Part shown: piece after piece, positions 8,757 to 17,715 of the stretch
Numbering within the stretch: the stretch's first letter is position 1
Layout: the number at the start of each line of letters is the position of its first letter
Origin: PFJX01 sp037442845
GTDB lineage: Bacteria > Pseudomonadota > Gammaproteobacteria > Burkholderiales > Thiobacillaceae
Direction of reading: 5' to 3'
Assembly: GCA_037442845.1 (NCBI GenBank)
Contig: JBBIPL010000020.1
Span: 1-26,841, forward strand
Length of the DNA: 26,841 nt
Translations under genes and position numbers: made by a program
Notes under the pieces: model-generated
Told to the model about the DNA's origin: nothing
What the model saw: the letters and a program-made list of their open reading frames with translations, nothing else
The model's database searches: none

Positions 8757-10208
8757 TCAGAGCAGGATGATGTCGTACTGCTCCTGGCTGAACAGGCTTT
8801 CCACCTGCAGCGACACCGGCTTGGCGATGAAATCGGAGAGCTGCGCCAGGCTTTGCGATTCCTCGTCGAGGAACAGGTCGATCACCGTTTGTGAAGCCAT
8901 GATGCGGAACTCGCGCGCATTGAACTGGCGCGCTTCCCGCATCAGCGCCCGCAGGATTTCATAGCAGACGGTCTGCGCGGTCTTGATCTGACCGCGCCCC
9001 TGGCAGGTCGGACAGGGCTCGCACAACACCCGGGTCAGGCTTTCGCGCGTGCGTTTGCGCGTCATCTCCACCAGGCCCAGCGAGGTGAAACCGTTGATGG
9101 TCATGCGCGTGCGATCGCGCGCCAGGGCCTTGGACAATTCGGCCAGCACCGCCGCCTTGTGCTCCTGGCTGTCCATGTCGATGAAATCCAGGATGATGAT
9201 GCCGCCCAGGTTCCTCAGCCTGAGCTGGCGGGCGATGGTCTGCGCCGCCTCCAGGTTGGTCTTGAAGATGGTTTCGTCGAAGGTGCGTCCGCTGGTGAAA
9301 CTGCCGGTGTTGACGTCGATGGTGGTCAGCGCCTCGGTCTGGTCGACGATCAGGTAGCCGCCCGACTTCAGGTCGACGCGCCGGCCCAGCGCCTTCTCGA
9401 TTTCCTCCTCGACGCCGTAGAGATCGAACAGAGGGCGCTCGCCGGAGTAGTGGCTGATCTTGCCGGCGACGTTGCGGGTGAACTCGGCGGCGAAGGCATC
9501 CATGCGCAGGAAGGTCTCGCGCGAATCGACCAGGATGCGGCTGGTTTCCGAGGTGGAAAAATCCCGCAACACCCGGTGCGCCAAATCCAGTTCCTGGTAG
9601 ATCAGGGCCGGACCTGAACGATTGTCCGAACGCGCCTGGATGGCATCCCACAAAGTGTGCAGATACTCCACGTCGGCCGCCAGTTCGGCGTCCTCCGCCA
9701 TGTTCGCCATGGTGCGGATGATGAAGCCGCCGTTGGGCTCCAGCGGCAGCACGCGCGTCAGCCGCTCGCGCAGCATTTCCCGCTCGCTTTCGTCCTCGAT
9801 GCGCTGCGAGATGCCGATGCGCGTCTCCTGCGGCAGGAACACCAGGAAGCGGCCCGCCATGCTGATCTGCGTGGACAGGCGCGCCCCCTTGGCGCCGATG
9901 GGATCCTTGATCACCTGCACCAGGATGCTCTGCCCCTCGTGCAGTACCTTCTCGATGGGACGCGGGCAGTTGTCGCAGCGCGCTTCCAGAATGTCGCCGA
10001 CATGCAGGAAAGCCGCCCGGTCCAGGCCGATATCGATGAAGGCCGACTGCATGCCGGGCAGCACCCGGCTCACCTTGCCCAGATAGACGTTGCCCACCAG
10101 ACCGCGCTGGCTGGTGCGCTCGATGTGCAGCTCCTGCACAGCGCCCAGAAGAATCACCGCCACGCGGGTCTCCTGGGGCGTCACGTTGATGAGGATTTCC
10201 TCGCTCAT
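8757..10208 (-). CDS. rng: Ribonuclease G
   Basis: A 483-residue endoribonuclease of the RNase E/G family (E. coli RNase G is 489), acting in 16S rRNA 5'-end maturation and mRNA decay. The N terminus EEILINVTPQETRVA leads into an S1 domain (GNVYLGKVSRVLPGMQSAFIDIG). The magnesium-binding aspartates are D298 in TTIDVNTG and D341 in IILDFIDMD, and the zinc-link CPTC lies near residue 400 in CEPCPTCQGRG. There is no long RNase E-like C-terminal scaffold, which fixes it as RNase G. Its start overlaps the maf stop (ATGA). It converges on the GTPase gene. Confidence 0.96.
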   Translation of the reverse strand: MSEEILINVTPQETRVAVILLGAVQELHIERTSQRGLVGNVYLGKVSRVLPGMQSAFIDIGLDRAAFLHVGDILEARCDNCPRPIEKVLHEGQSILVQVIKDPIGAKGARLSTQISMAGRFLVFLPQETRIGISQRIEDESEREMLRERLTRVLPLEPNGGFIIRTMANMAEDAELAADVEYLHTLWDAIQARSDNRSGPALIYQELDLAHRVLRDFSTSETSRILVDSRETFLRMDAFAAEFTRNVAGKISHYSGERPLFDLYGVEEEIEKALGRRVDLKSGGYLIVDQTEALTTIDVNTGSFTSGRTFDETIFKTNLEAAQTIARQLRLRNLGGIIILDFIDMDSQEHKAAVLAELSKALARDRTRMTINGFTSLGLVEMTRKRTRESLTRVLCEPCPTCQGRGQIKTAQTVCYEILRALMREARQFNAREFRIMASQTVIDLFLDEESQSLAQLSDFIAKPVSLQVESLFSQEQYDIILL

Positions 10209-10825
10209 AGGATGTCGAAGCCCACGGATTTCAGTAATTCGGATGTCTCGTACAGCGGCAGGCCCATGACGCCGGAATAGCTGCCGGAGAGATGTTGGAT
10301 GAAGACCGCCGCGCGCCCCTGGATGCCATAGCCGCCGGCCTTGTCATAGACCTCGCGGCTGGCGACGTAGGCATGGATCTCGGCTTCGCTGATGTCCCGG
10401 AAGCGCACGTTGCTGACCGACACCGCAGAGCGTACGAACCCATCATGAGCCAGGGCCACCGCCGTCAACACCCGATGCGTGCGCCCCGAATAGGCGCGCA
10501 GCATCGCGGCGGCTTCATCGACGTGGGCCGGCTTGCCGAGGATGCGGCGATCCAGGACCACTGAGGTGTCGGCCGCCAATATTGGCCAGGGCGGCAGGTT
10601 GCGTCCCAGGCGCGCGCGGTGGCCCGCCTCCGCCTTCAGCTTGGCCAGTCGGGTCACATAGGCGCGCGGACTTTCCCGCGGCAGCGGTGTTTCGTCGACA
10701 TCGCCGCGCCCCTGCGACACCCGCGTAGGCAATAGCGTCGGCTCGATGCCGATCTGGCGTAGCAACTCCAGCCTGCGCGGCGACCGCGAGGCCAGATACA
10801 GATGCCTGGAGGAGATGGATTTCAT
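10205..10825 (-). CDS. maf: Maf-family nucleoside triphosphate pyrophosphatase
   Basis: A 206-residue house-cleaning nucleotide pyrophosphatase. It shows the Maf signature LASRSPRRLELL near the N terminus, the catalytic region ILAADTSVV with GKP following, and the C-terminal KAGGYGIQGRAAVFIQHLSGSYSGVMGLPLYET. The composition of the active-site stretch fits the YhdE (dTTP/UTP) subgroup better than YceF, but substrate cannot be settled by eye. It is translationally coupled to rng and lies 64 bases after rlmH, the usual betaproteobacterial order rlmH-maf-rng. Confidence 0.94.
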   Translation of the reverse strand: MKSISSRHLYLASRSPRRLELLRQIGIEPTLLPTRVSQGRGDVDETPLPRESPRAYVTRLAKLKAEAGHRARLGRNLPPWPILAADTSVVLDRRILGKPAHVDEAAAMLRAYSGRTHRVLTAVALAHDGFVRSAVSVSNVRFRDISEAEIHAYVASREVYDKAGGYGIQGRAAVFIQHLSGSYSGVMGLPLYETSELLKSVGFDIL

Positions 10826-10889
10826 GACGGCGAAGTGTACCCGCTAATGCCACGCAGCCATGCGGGCCGCATCCCCGCCCAGCGCGCGC

Positions 10890-11357
10890 CTACTCGCGGT
10901 GGTAAGGGTGGTTCCGCAGCAGGCTGGCCGCACGATAGAGCTGCTCGGCGAGGAGGACGCGGGCCAGGGCGTGCGGCAAAGTCAGCCGGGACAGCGCCAG
11001 CGTCGCTTCCGCCCGCTCCAGAATCGAGGGCGCGAGACCGTCGGCGCCGCCGATCATCAGACAGGTATCGCGGCCGGAAACCATCCAGCGCTGCAGCAGA
11101 TCGGCCAGCTCGCGCGTGGAAAGTTGCGCGCCATGTTCATCCAGCGCTACCAGACGGCTGCCCGCCGGCTGCTTCTCCAGCAGTCGCGCGGCCTCCGCCT
11201 GTTTGATGACGCTTGCCGCGCGGTCCGCGCGATTCTCCGGCCGGATCTTAAGCAGATCCACGCGCGCCTCCCTGGGCATGCGCTTGAGGTACTCGGCGGT
11301 GGCCGCCTCCGCCCAGGCCGGCAAACGGTCACCGACCGCGAGCAGGATCAGACGCAT
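10890..11357 (-). CDS. rlmH: 23S rRNA pseudouridine-1915 N3-methyltransferase RlmH
   Basis: A 155-residue SPOUT methyltransferase, exactly the family length, that methylates pseudouridine 1915 of 23S rRNA in assembled 70S ribosomes using SAM. The N terminus MRLILLAVGDR, the SAM-binding knot segment CLMIGGADGL and the C-terminal TLPHALARVLLAEQLYRA...HPYHRE are diagnostic. The start at 11357 has GGAG nine bases upstream; an in-frame extension to 11414 has no family resemblance. In most relatives rlmH follows rsfS; here it is the first gene of its operon and rsfS is 15 kb away on the other strand. Confidence 0.96.
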   Translation of the reverse strand: MRLILLAVGDRLPAWAEAATAEYLKRMPREARVDLLKIRPENRADRAASVIKQAEAARLLEKQPAGSRLVALDEHGAQLSTRELADLLQRWMVSGRDTCLMIGGADGLAPSILERAEATLALSRLTLPHALARVLLAEQLYRAASLLRNHPYHRE

Positions 11358-11476
11358 GGCGCACGCTCCACAAGCCATGCAGGGCCGACGGTAAACCTGT
11401 GGGCAGCGCCGCAAAGAATCGATTCGACTGGCATGTGCCGACTATATCCGCGGCACGAAAAAATTTCGCCCCACTC

Positions 11477-11505
11477 TTTACAAGCCACGCATCGATCCCT
11501 AGAAT
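11477..11505 (+). promoter_or_regulatory. Strong sigma-70 promoter for the tRNA-Ala/tRNA-Glu unit
   Basis: TTTACA (11477-11482) and TAGAAT (11500-11505) are separated by an optimal 17 bases, putting the transcript start near 11512, about nine bases before tRNA-Ala. The stretch after the -10 is GC-rich (GCGCGGCTCGCG), the kind of discriminator found at stable-RNA promoters under stringent control. This is a sequence match, but a very good one in exactly the right place. Confidence 0.75.
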
Positions 11506-11520
11506 GCGCGGCTCGCGTGT

Positions 11521-11596
<76 letters not shown>

Positions 11597-11608
11597 CAAA
11601 TCGAGAAA

Positions 11609-11624
11609 GCCCGGTTCGCCGGGC
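11609..11624 (+). other. Hairpin in the tRNA spacer
   Basis: GCCCGG-TTCG-CCGGGC forms a six-pair stem with a stable UUCG tetraloop between the two tRNAs. It is followed by only two T residues, so it is a poor terminator. It may be a processing signal or a barrier protecting the 3' end of pre-tRNA-Ala. Confidence 0.45.
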
Positions 11625-11638
11625 CTTCGGCCTCATAA

Positions 11639-11714
11639 GTCCCTATCGTCTAGAGGCCTAGGACATCGCCCTTTCACGGCGGTAACCGGGGTTCGAATCC
11701 CCGTGGGGACGCCA
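11639..11714 (+). tRNA. tRNA-Glu (anticodon TTC)
   Basis: A 76-base tRNA with encoded CCA. Acceptor GTCCCTA pairs with TGGGGAC apart from the seventh position; the anticodon arm CCGCC/CGCCC-TTTCACG region places TTC in the loop of ATCGCCCTTTCACGGCGGT. The T arm CCGGG-GTTCGAATC-CCCG is standard. The sequence is close to the common proteobacterial tRNA-Glu. It ends about 90 bases before the TPP riboswitch. Confidence 0.96.
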
Positions 11715-11779
11715 GATCCGGCTTGAATAAAGCCCAGAAGATATCGCCAGGATTTTCCACTCCACGCAAGCTTGTAATA

Positions 11780-11795
11780 AGCCCTCGTTTGGGCT
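11780..11795 (+). terminator. Weak hairpin after tRNA-Glu
   Basis: AGCCC-TCGTTT-GGGCT followed by AGTTT could end the tRNA transcript before the thi riboswitch. The stem is only five pairs and the T tract is broken, so read-through from the tRNA promoter into thiC is possible. I see no clear separate promoter for thiC in 11715-11805. Confidence 0.3.
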
Positions 11796-11805
11796 AGTTT
11801 CCCGA

Positions 11806-11890
11806 CCACGTTAGGGGTGCCGTCACAAGCTTTCAGACGGCTGAGATCACACCCTTGGAACCTGATCCGGACCATTCCGGCGTAGGGAAG
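11806..11890 (+). promoter_or_regulatory. TPP (thi-box) riboswitch
   Basis: The conserved thiamine pyrophosphate aptamer is clear: AGGGGTGCC at 11813-11821, GGCTGAGA at 11839-11846, ACCCTTGGAACCTGATC near 11851-11867 and GCGTAGGGAA at 11880-11889. The aptamer binds TPP and represses thiamine biosynthesis genes. It lies 48 bases ahead of the thiC ATG. The sequence after it holds an SD-sequestering pairing rather than a terminator, so control is probably on translation. Confidence 0.96.
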
Positions 11891-11903
11891 CGGCCCCCGC
11901 CCA

Positions 11904-11934
11904 GCGCTCCCTATGTATTGCACACCTGGAGCGC
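11904..11934 (+). promoter_or_regulatory. SD-sequestering hairpin of the thiC leader
   Basis: GCGCTCC (11904-11910) is the exact reverse complement of GGAGCGC (11928-11934), which contains the thiC Shine-Dalgarno GGAG. The alternative pairing TCCCTA (11908-11913) with TAGGGA (11883-11888) uses the 3' conserved strand of the aptamer and would free the SD. The two are mutually exclusive, the layout expected for translational repression when TPP is bound. Confidence 0.7.
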
Positions 11935-11937
11935 ATC

Positions 11938-13866
<1,929 letters not shown>

Positions 13867-13893
13867 GACCCTACCTGGCTGAGAAAAGGGAAG

Positions 13894-13919
13894 CAGGCTG
13901 CCTATGCAGCCTGTTTTTT
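13894..13919 (+). terminator. Rho-independent terminator of thiC
   Basis: CAGGCTGC (13894-13901) and GCAGCCTG (13906-13913) form a perfect eight-pair stem with a four-base loop, followed by six T residues. It begins 28 bases after the thiC stop. Confidence 0.95.
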
Positions 13920-14018
13920 CTTGGCAAGAGCCGCCCCCCTGTTCGCGGTGGGGTGGAATTTCCGCCCTGTCGTCCCAAAGCTGCCTTCCATCAGCACCAT
14001 CACGTGGACGTCACCCAT

Positions 14019-15518
14019 ATGCCACTCCCCGCCATCCCCTTCGACAACAGCTACGCCCGCGACCTGCCCGGCTTTTACGAGCCTTGCCAGCCCGCGGCCG
14101 TGCCGGCGCCGGTGCTGCTGTTCTGCAACCGGGGCCTGGCGGAGGAGCTGCGGCTGGGTCTGCACGACCAGGATGACACGGTGCTGGCCAACTTCTTCTC
14201 CGGCAATAGGCTGCCCGAAGGCTCGCAACCCATCGCCCAGGCCTATGCCGGGCATCAGTTCGGCCAGTTCAACCCGCAACTGGGCGACGGTCGGGCATTG
14301 CTGGTCGGCGAGGTCATCGACCGTGCCGGCCGGCGCCGGGATATCGCCTTCAAGGGATCGGGGCGCACGCCTTTCTCCCGCCGGAGCGACGGCAAGGCGG
14401 CGGTGGGACCGATGCTGCGCGAGGTGCTGATCGGCGAGGCCATGCACGCGCTCGGCATACCCGCCACCCGGGCTCTGGCGGTGGTGGCCACGGGGGAACC
14501 GGTCTATCGGGAACGCACTCTGCCCGGCGCCGTGCTCACCCGCGTCGCCGCCAGCCATTTGCGCGTGGGCACCTTCCAATTCTGCATGGTCCGCGGCTCG
14601 CCCGAGAGGGTGCGGCAACTGGCCGACTACGCCATCGCCCGCCACTACCCGGAAGTGCGCGAAGCGGCAAACCCCTGCCTGGCCTTCCTGGCCGCCGTGG
14701 CCGAGCGCCAGGCGGCGCTGATCGCCCAATGGCTGCATGTCGGCTTCATCCACGGCGTGATGAACACCGACAACATGAGCATTCCCGGCGAGACCATCGA
14801 CTTCGGGCCCTGCGCCTTCATGGAGGCCTACGACCCGCGCGCGGTGTTCAGTTCCATCGACGAAGGCGGACGCTACGCCTACGCGGCGCAGCCGCACATC
14901 GCGCGCTGGAACCTGGCCCGCCTGGCGGAGACCCTGCTGCCCCTGATCGCCGACGACGAGGGCCGGGCCATCGAACTGGCGACGGCGGTCATCGATGCCT
15001 TCCCCGAACGTCATCGGCGTCACTGGCTGGCCGGCCTGCGCGCCAAGCTGGGGCTGGCCGTCCGCATAACCGATGGCGATGCCGCCGATACCGCCCTGGG
15101 CGAAAGCTGGCTGGACCTGCTGCACGCCCAGCAGGTGGACTACACCCTGGCCTGGCGCCGCCTGGCGGACGCGGCTGCAGGCGATGAAGCCCCGCTGCGC
15201 GCGCTGTTTCCCGGCCAGCCGGGGCTGGAGCGCTGGCTGCAACGCTGGCGCCAACGCTGCGCCGCCGAAGATGCCGGCGCGCATGCCGCCGCCACCCGCG
15301 CCGCCGCCATGCGCCGCGTCAACCCCTGGCTGATCCCGCGCAACCACCGCGTCGAGGAGGCCCTGGCCGCCGCCTCCGACACAGGTGACCTGGCGCCCTT
15401 CGAGCAACTGCTCAACGCCCTGCGCCGTCCCTTCGACGAGGATGCGGCCCTGGCCCGCTTCGCCGAGCCGGCGCCGGGCGAGTTCATGGCGGAGTTCCGC
15501 ACCTTCTGCGGCACGTAA
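14019..15518 (+). CDS. selO: Protein adenylyltransferase SelO (YdiU)
   Basis: A 499-residue pseudokinase-fold enzyme that transfers AMP from ATP to Ser, Thr or Tyr of target proteins and is linked to redox homeostasis. Features are the N-terminal FDNSYARDLPGFYEP, YAGHQFGQFNPQLGDGRA, the ATP-site stretch IAFKGSGRTPFSRRSDGKAA, and the metal-binding GVMNTDNMSIPGETIDFGPCAF. It ends TFCGT: the antepenultimate Cys sits where eukaryotic SelO has selenocysteine. Coding similarity starts at 14019; a GTG at 14004 is an alternative start, and no good SD is seen for either. The same frame stays open far upstream through thiC, but that part is not coding. Confidence 0.93.
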   Translation: MPLPAIPFDNSYARDLPGFYEPCQPAAVPAPVLLFCNRGLAEELRLGLHDQDDTVLANFFSGNRLPEGSQPIAQAYAGHQFGQFNPQLGDGRALLVGEVIDRAGRRRDIAFKGSGRTPFSRRSDGKAAVGPMLREVLIGEAMHALGIPATRALAVVATGEPVYRERTLPGAVLTRVAASHLRVGTFQFCMVRGSPERVRQLADYAIARHYPEVREAANPCLAFLAAVAERQAALIAQWLHVGFIHGVMNTDNMSIPGETIDFGPCAFMEAYDPRAVFSSIDEGGRYAYAAQPHIARWNLARLAETLLPLIADDEGRAIELATAVIDAFPERHRRHWLAGLRAKLGLAVRITDGDAADTALGESWLDLLHAQQVDYTLAWRRLADAAAGDEAPLRALFPGQPGLERWLQRWRQRCAAEDAGAHAAATRAAAMRRVNPWLIPRNHRVEEALAAASDTGDLAPFEQLLNALRRPFDEDAALARFAEPAPGEFMAEFRTFCGT

Positions 15519-15604
15519 GCGACGCCACACACCTGTCCCCGGCCAGAGCGGGCGTCGATACCCGAACACGGAGTAGCCCGGAACGATCGGCCGATGATTG
15601 TCCT

Positions 15605-15655
15605 AACGGGCATGACTTTGAGAAGACGCCCCGTAGCATGAAAGTCATGCCCGTT
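15605..15655. repeat. 15-bp perfect inverted repeat after selO
   Basis: AACGGGCATGACTTT (15605-15619) is exactly complementary to AAAGTCATGCCCGTT (15641-15655) with a 21-base loop. It lies 87 bases after the selO stop and could end the selO transcript, although only TT follows on the plus strand. It may also be one end of a small dispersed element, since a second palindromic repeat starts directly after it. Confidence 0.7.
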
Positions 15656-15656
15656 T

Positions 15657-15698
15657 CCCTCACCCCCAGCCCCTCTCCCGCCTGCGGGAGAGGGGAGC
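15657..15698. repeat. Palindromic dispersed repeat, family A (intergenic copy)
   Basis: CCCTCACCCCCAGCCCC runs into an 11-bp inverted repeat, CCCCTCTCCCG (15670-15680) and CGGGAGAGGGG (15685-15695), with a four-base loop. The reverse complement of 20444-20485 inside leuS has the same order (CCCTCTCCCCCAGCCCCTCC, then G-rich arm, then GGGGAGC), so these are two members of one family in opposite orientation. Confidence 0.8.
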
Positions 15699-15727
15699 TT
15701 CAAGAGTCGCTGACGCGACTTTCACGT

Positions 15728-15754
15728 TAAAGTTTTCCCCGACACATCCGATAA
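15728..15754 (+). promoter_or_regulatory. FliA (sigma-28) flagellar-class promoter
   Basis: TAAAGTTT (15728-15735), 11 bases, then TCCGATAA (15747-15754) matches the known sigma-28 consensus TAAAGTTT-N11-GCCGATAA at 15 of 16 positions with the exact spacing. The transcript would start near 15762, just ahead of the c-di-GMP riboswitch. This ties the DUF1631 gene to the motility regulon. Read directly from sequence; activity is inferred. Confidence 0.8.
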
Positions 15755-15780
15755 AGACGTGTAGGGTTTTTTCGTAACGT

Positions 15781-15870
15781 GACCTGAAAAGGGCAAACCC
15801 ATCGAAAGGTGGGGACGCAAAATCACCGGTCTAACGGGCTACGGCCCCATGACAGCGGGATTGCCAGGCA
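15781..15870 (+). promoter_or_regulatory. Cyclic-di-GMP-I (GEMM-I) riboswitch
   Basis: The aptamer core is unmistakable: AGGGCAAACC at 15790-15799, a CCCATC-GAAA-GGTGGG stem whose GAAA is the tetraloop, GGGACGCAAA at 15812-15821, CCGGTCTAA beginning the second helix, and GACAGCGGGATTGCC at 15851-15865 holding the tetraloop receptor and 3' binding residues. CCTG (15783-15786) can pair with CAGG (15865-15868) as a short closing P1. It lies about 20 bases after the predicted FliA start site and 130 bases before the chosen start of the DUF1631 gene. Confidence 0.93.
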
Positions 15871-15897
15871 GGCGGCCGCATTGCGGCCGCGCTTGCC
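15867..15897 (+). promoter_or_regulatory. Candidate expression platform of the c-di-GMP riboswitch
   Basis: GCGGCCGC (15872-15879) and GCGGCCGC (15883-15890) form an eight-pair GC stem around ATT, extended with small bulges by GGCAG against CTTGCC. Its lower left strand overlaps the 3' side of P1, so the two may compete. No T tract follows. Further on, CCTTGCC (15916-15922) can pair with GGCAAGG (15987-15993), which covers the presumed SD, so translational control is the better guess. Confidence 0.5.
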
Positions 15898-15999
15898 CAG
15901 CGTCCTCTCCCGATGCCTTGCCCCCCAGTGTCCGCGGCGGTACCGCCTGCGGTCGCGCGACCGTCGGGTCCTGCCGTCGCACGCATGGCAAGGACGATG

Positions 16000-17469
16000 A
16001 TGGCTGTATCGGCTACACCTTTCGGCAATTCGGCTTGGCACGCTGCCGCGCGGGAGCGCGCCGATCCGCCCGCGGTCCTGCGGGAACTCGGCGAGATCGC
16101 CGGCATGCGCCTGGGCCTCGCCCTGGGCGTGGCGTTGCTGCGCGTCGCCGAACAACTGCAGACCCAGGGCGAACAGGCGGCTGCCTCCCTGGAGCAGGCG
16201 GCGCTGCTGGATGCCGCCCAGTTCGCGCGTTCCCGCAAACGCGACCTGGCAGACGACTTCCGCAGGTTTTTCGAGCAGCGCCATGCCCGCGCCTGCCGGA
16301 CGAAATCCTCGCTGCTGGCCGGCTACGCCCTGGACGTGGACGTCGGGCAGCTGCGCGTGGTGGCCAACGAGCAGCTGGAAGAGATGCTCGACACCACCAT
16401 TCTGCTGGAGGCCATCCGCGGCCGCTGCGCCAGCGCCCTGCACGGCCTGGCGGAACCCTGCCGCGCCTTGCTCGATGACAGCGCCTTGCAGTCTGCCGAT
16501 CTGCCCATGGGACCGAAAACCATCGTTCAGGCGCTGGCCGACGCGCTCAATCTCCAGTTCTCCCGCATCGAGACCAAACAACGCGTGGTGCGCGCCCTGT
16601 GCCGGCATTGGCCGGAAGGCATCGAGCCAATCATGCGCGACCTGCTGGCCCAGCTCTCCGAACCAGAAGCCGGCGCGGCGGATGCGGCGGCCGGCGCGTC
16701 AACGGGCACGCCGCCCGCTGGCAAGGCGGCATCCCCCCGCATCGCGCGGCCCCTGGCCGACGAGAAGCTGGCCCTGGACGATGCGCGCGCCGTGGCCGCC
16801 GCCTGCGACGCGGTCGCCCGCGCCACCGCCGGCGGCCGCCTGCCGCGTGTCATCCTGGCTTTCCTGGAGGGGCCGTGGCAACTCCTGCTGGCCCGCATCC
16901 ACGTGGCCTCGGGCGAGCAGGGCGAGGACTGGCGGGAAGCCCTGCGCACCATGCGGGAACTGGTTTGGAGCCTGTCCCCGCGCACCGCGCGGGAGGAGCG
17001 CGAGCGCCTGGTGGCCGCCCTGCCCGCCCTGGTGCGCAGGCTGGAAGATGGCCTGGAGCGCCTGGGCACGCCGGCGGAGCAGCGCGCGCCCTTTTTCGCC
17101 AGCCTGGCCAAGTATCACCTCAAGCTGGTCAATCTCTCCGGAATCATCGCCGGCATGGAGGCCACGCGCGCCGCCAACGCCGCGCCTCCCGCGCGGGATG
17201 TGCTGGAGGCCGGCCCGGAACGCCTGGAGATCGGCGCCTGCATCGAATTCACCGAGGCGGATGGCAGCCAGGTCGAACTGAAACTGGCCTGGGTCAGCGC
17301 CGGCAGCCATCTCTACCTGCTCACCAACCCGCACGGGCAGCGCGCCCTGTCGCTCAACGTCGGCGAGTTGCGCGAGCGCTTGCGGGATGGCACGGCGCGG
17401 GTGCTGCCCGCCGCGCGCGTGGAGGATGACTCCCGCGACGCGCGCATCCGCGACAAGAAAACCGCCTGA
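16000..17469 (+). CDS. DUF1631 family protein with PilZ-like C terminus
   Basis: A 489-residue cytoplasmic protein that I assign to DUF1631, shorter than the 700-800 residues common in the family. The N-terminal two thirds are helical, including LVxDE-like QLRVVANEQLEEM and IVQALADALNLQFSRIETKQRVV. An Ala/Pro-rich linker follows near residues 220-250. The last ~75 residues (LEIGACIEFTEADGSQVELKLAWVSAGSHLYLLTNPHGQRAL) form a beta-rich PilZ-like module typical of DUF1631, without an obvious RxxxR c-di-GMP motif. ATG 16000 is preferred because AAGGA sits five bases before it; ATGs at 15985 and 15997 are alternatives. Upstream lie a FliA promoter and a c-di-GMP riboswitch, so a motility or surface-lifestyle role is likely. 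Biochemical function is unknown. Confidence 0.75.
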   Translation: MAVSATPFGNSAWHAAARERADPPAVLRELGEIAGMRLGLALGVALLRVAEQLQTQGEQAAASLEQAALLDAAQFARSRKRDLADDFRRFFEQRHARACRTKSSLLAGYALDVDVGQLRVVANEQLEEMLDTTILLEAIRGRCASALHGLAEPCRALLDDSALQSADLPMGPKTIVQALADALNLQFSRIETKQRVVRALCRHWPEGIEPIMRDLLAQLSEPEAGAADAAAGASTGTPPAGKAASPRIARPLADEKLALDDARAVAAACDAVARATAGGRLPRVILAFLEGPWQLLLARIHVASGEQGEDWREALRTMRELVWSLSPRTAREERERLVAALPALVRRLEDGLERLGTPAEQRAPFFASLAKYHLKLVNLSGIIAGMEATRAANAAPPARDVLEAGPERLEIGACIEFTEADGSQVELKLAWVSAGSHLYLLTNPHGQRALSLNVGELRERLRDGTARVLPAARVEDDSRDARIRDKKTA

Positions 17470-17493
17470 GGATGCAGCATCACGCCCATTCCC

Positions 17494-17675
17494 GTGCTGC
17501 CCGGCGCCGCTGCCGCGGGTCAAAACCGGGACGAGCGCCTGCCGGCGAGCGTCATCGACGAGCGCTACCGGGATGCCATGGGGCGCAAGCTGTGCCTGCT
17601 CGAATTGCACAGCCTGAAACGGTGAACACGGCCCACCTCGACGCCCTCATCCGGCGGGAGGGCCTGGACCTGTGA
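17494..17675 (+). other. Two short overlapping reading frames, possible gene remnants
   Basis: Directly after the DUF1631 stop, a GTG at 17494 opens a 43-codon frame ending at 17625 with a protein-like C terminus (RLPASVIDERYRDAMGRKLC). A second GTG at 17622 overlaps that stop and opens a 17-codon frame to 17675 (NTAHLDALIRREGLDL). Codon use looks coding, but neither has a clear ribosome binding site and both are very short. They look like the decayed start or end of former genes, or a real small peptide pair. I recognise no family. Confidence 0.3.
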
Positions 17676-17680
17676 GGCGC

Positions 17681-17703
17681 GTCCGGCATCGTCGCCGCCG
17701 GAC
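17681..17703. terminator. Hairpin between converging genes
   Basis: GTCCGGC (17681-17687) pairs with GCCGGAC (17697-17703) around a nine-base loop, between the end of the DUF1631 unit and the stop of the small minus-strand gene. Neither side has a T tract, so it is at best a weak or Rho-assisted terminator. Confidence 0.3.
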
Positions 17704-17715
17704 GGGGAGGCAGGA

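Noticed and set aside
13902..15569. 555-codon open frame on the minus strand
   Set aside because: Antisense shadow of selO with no family resemblance or ribosome binding site.
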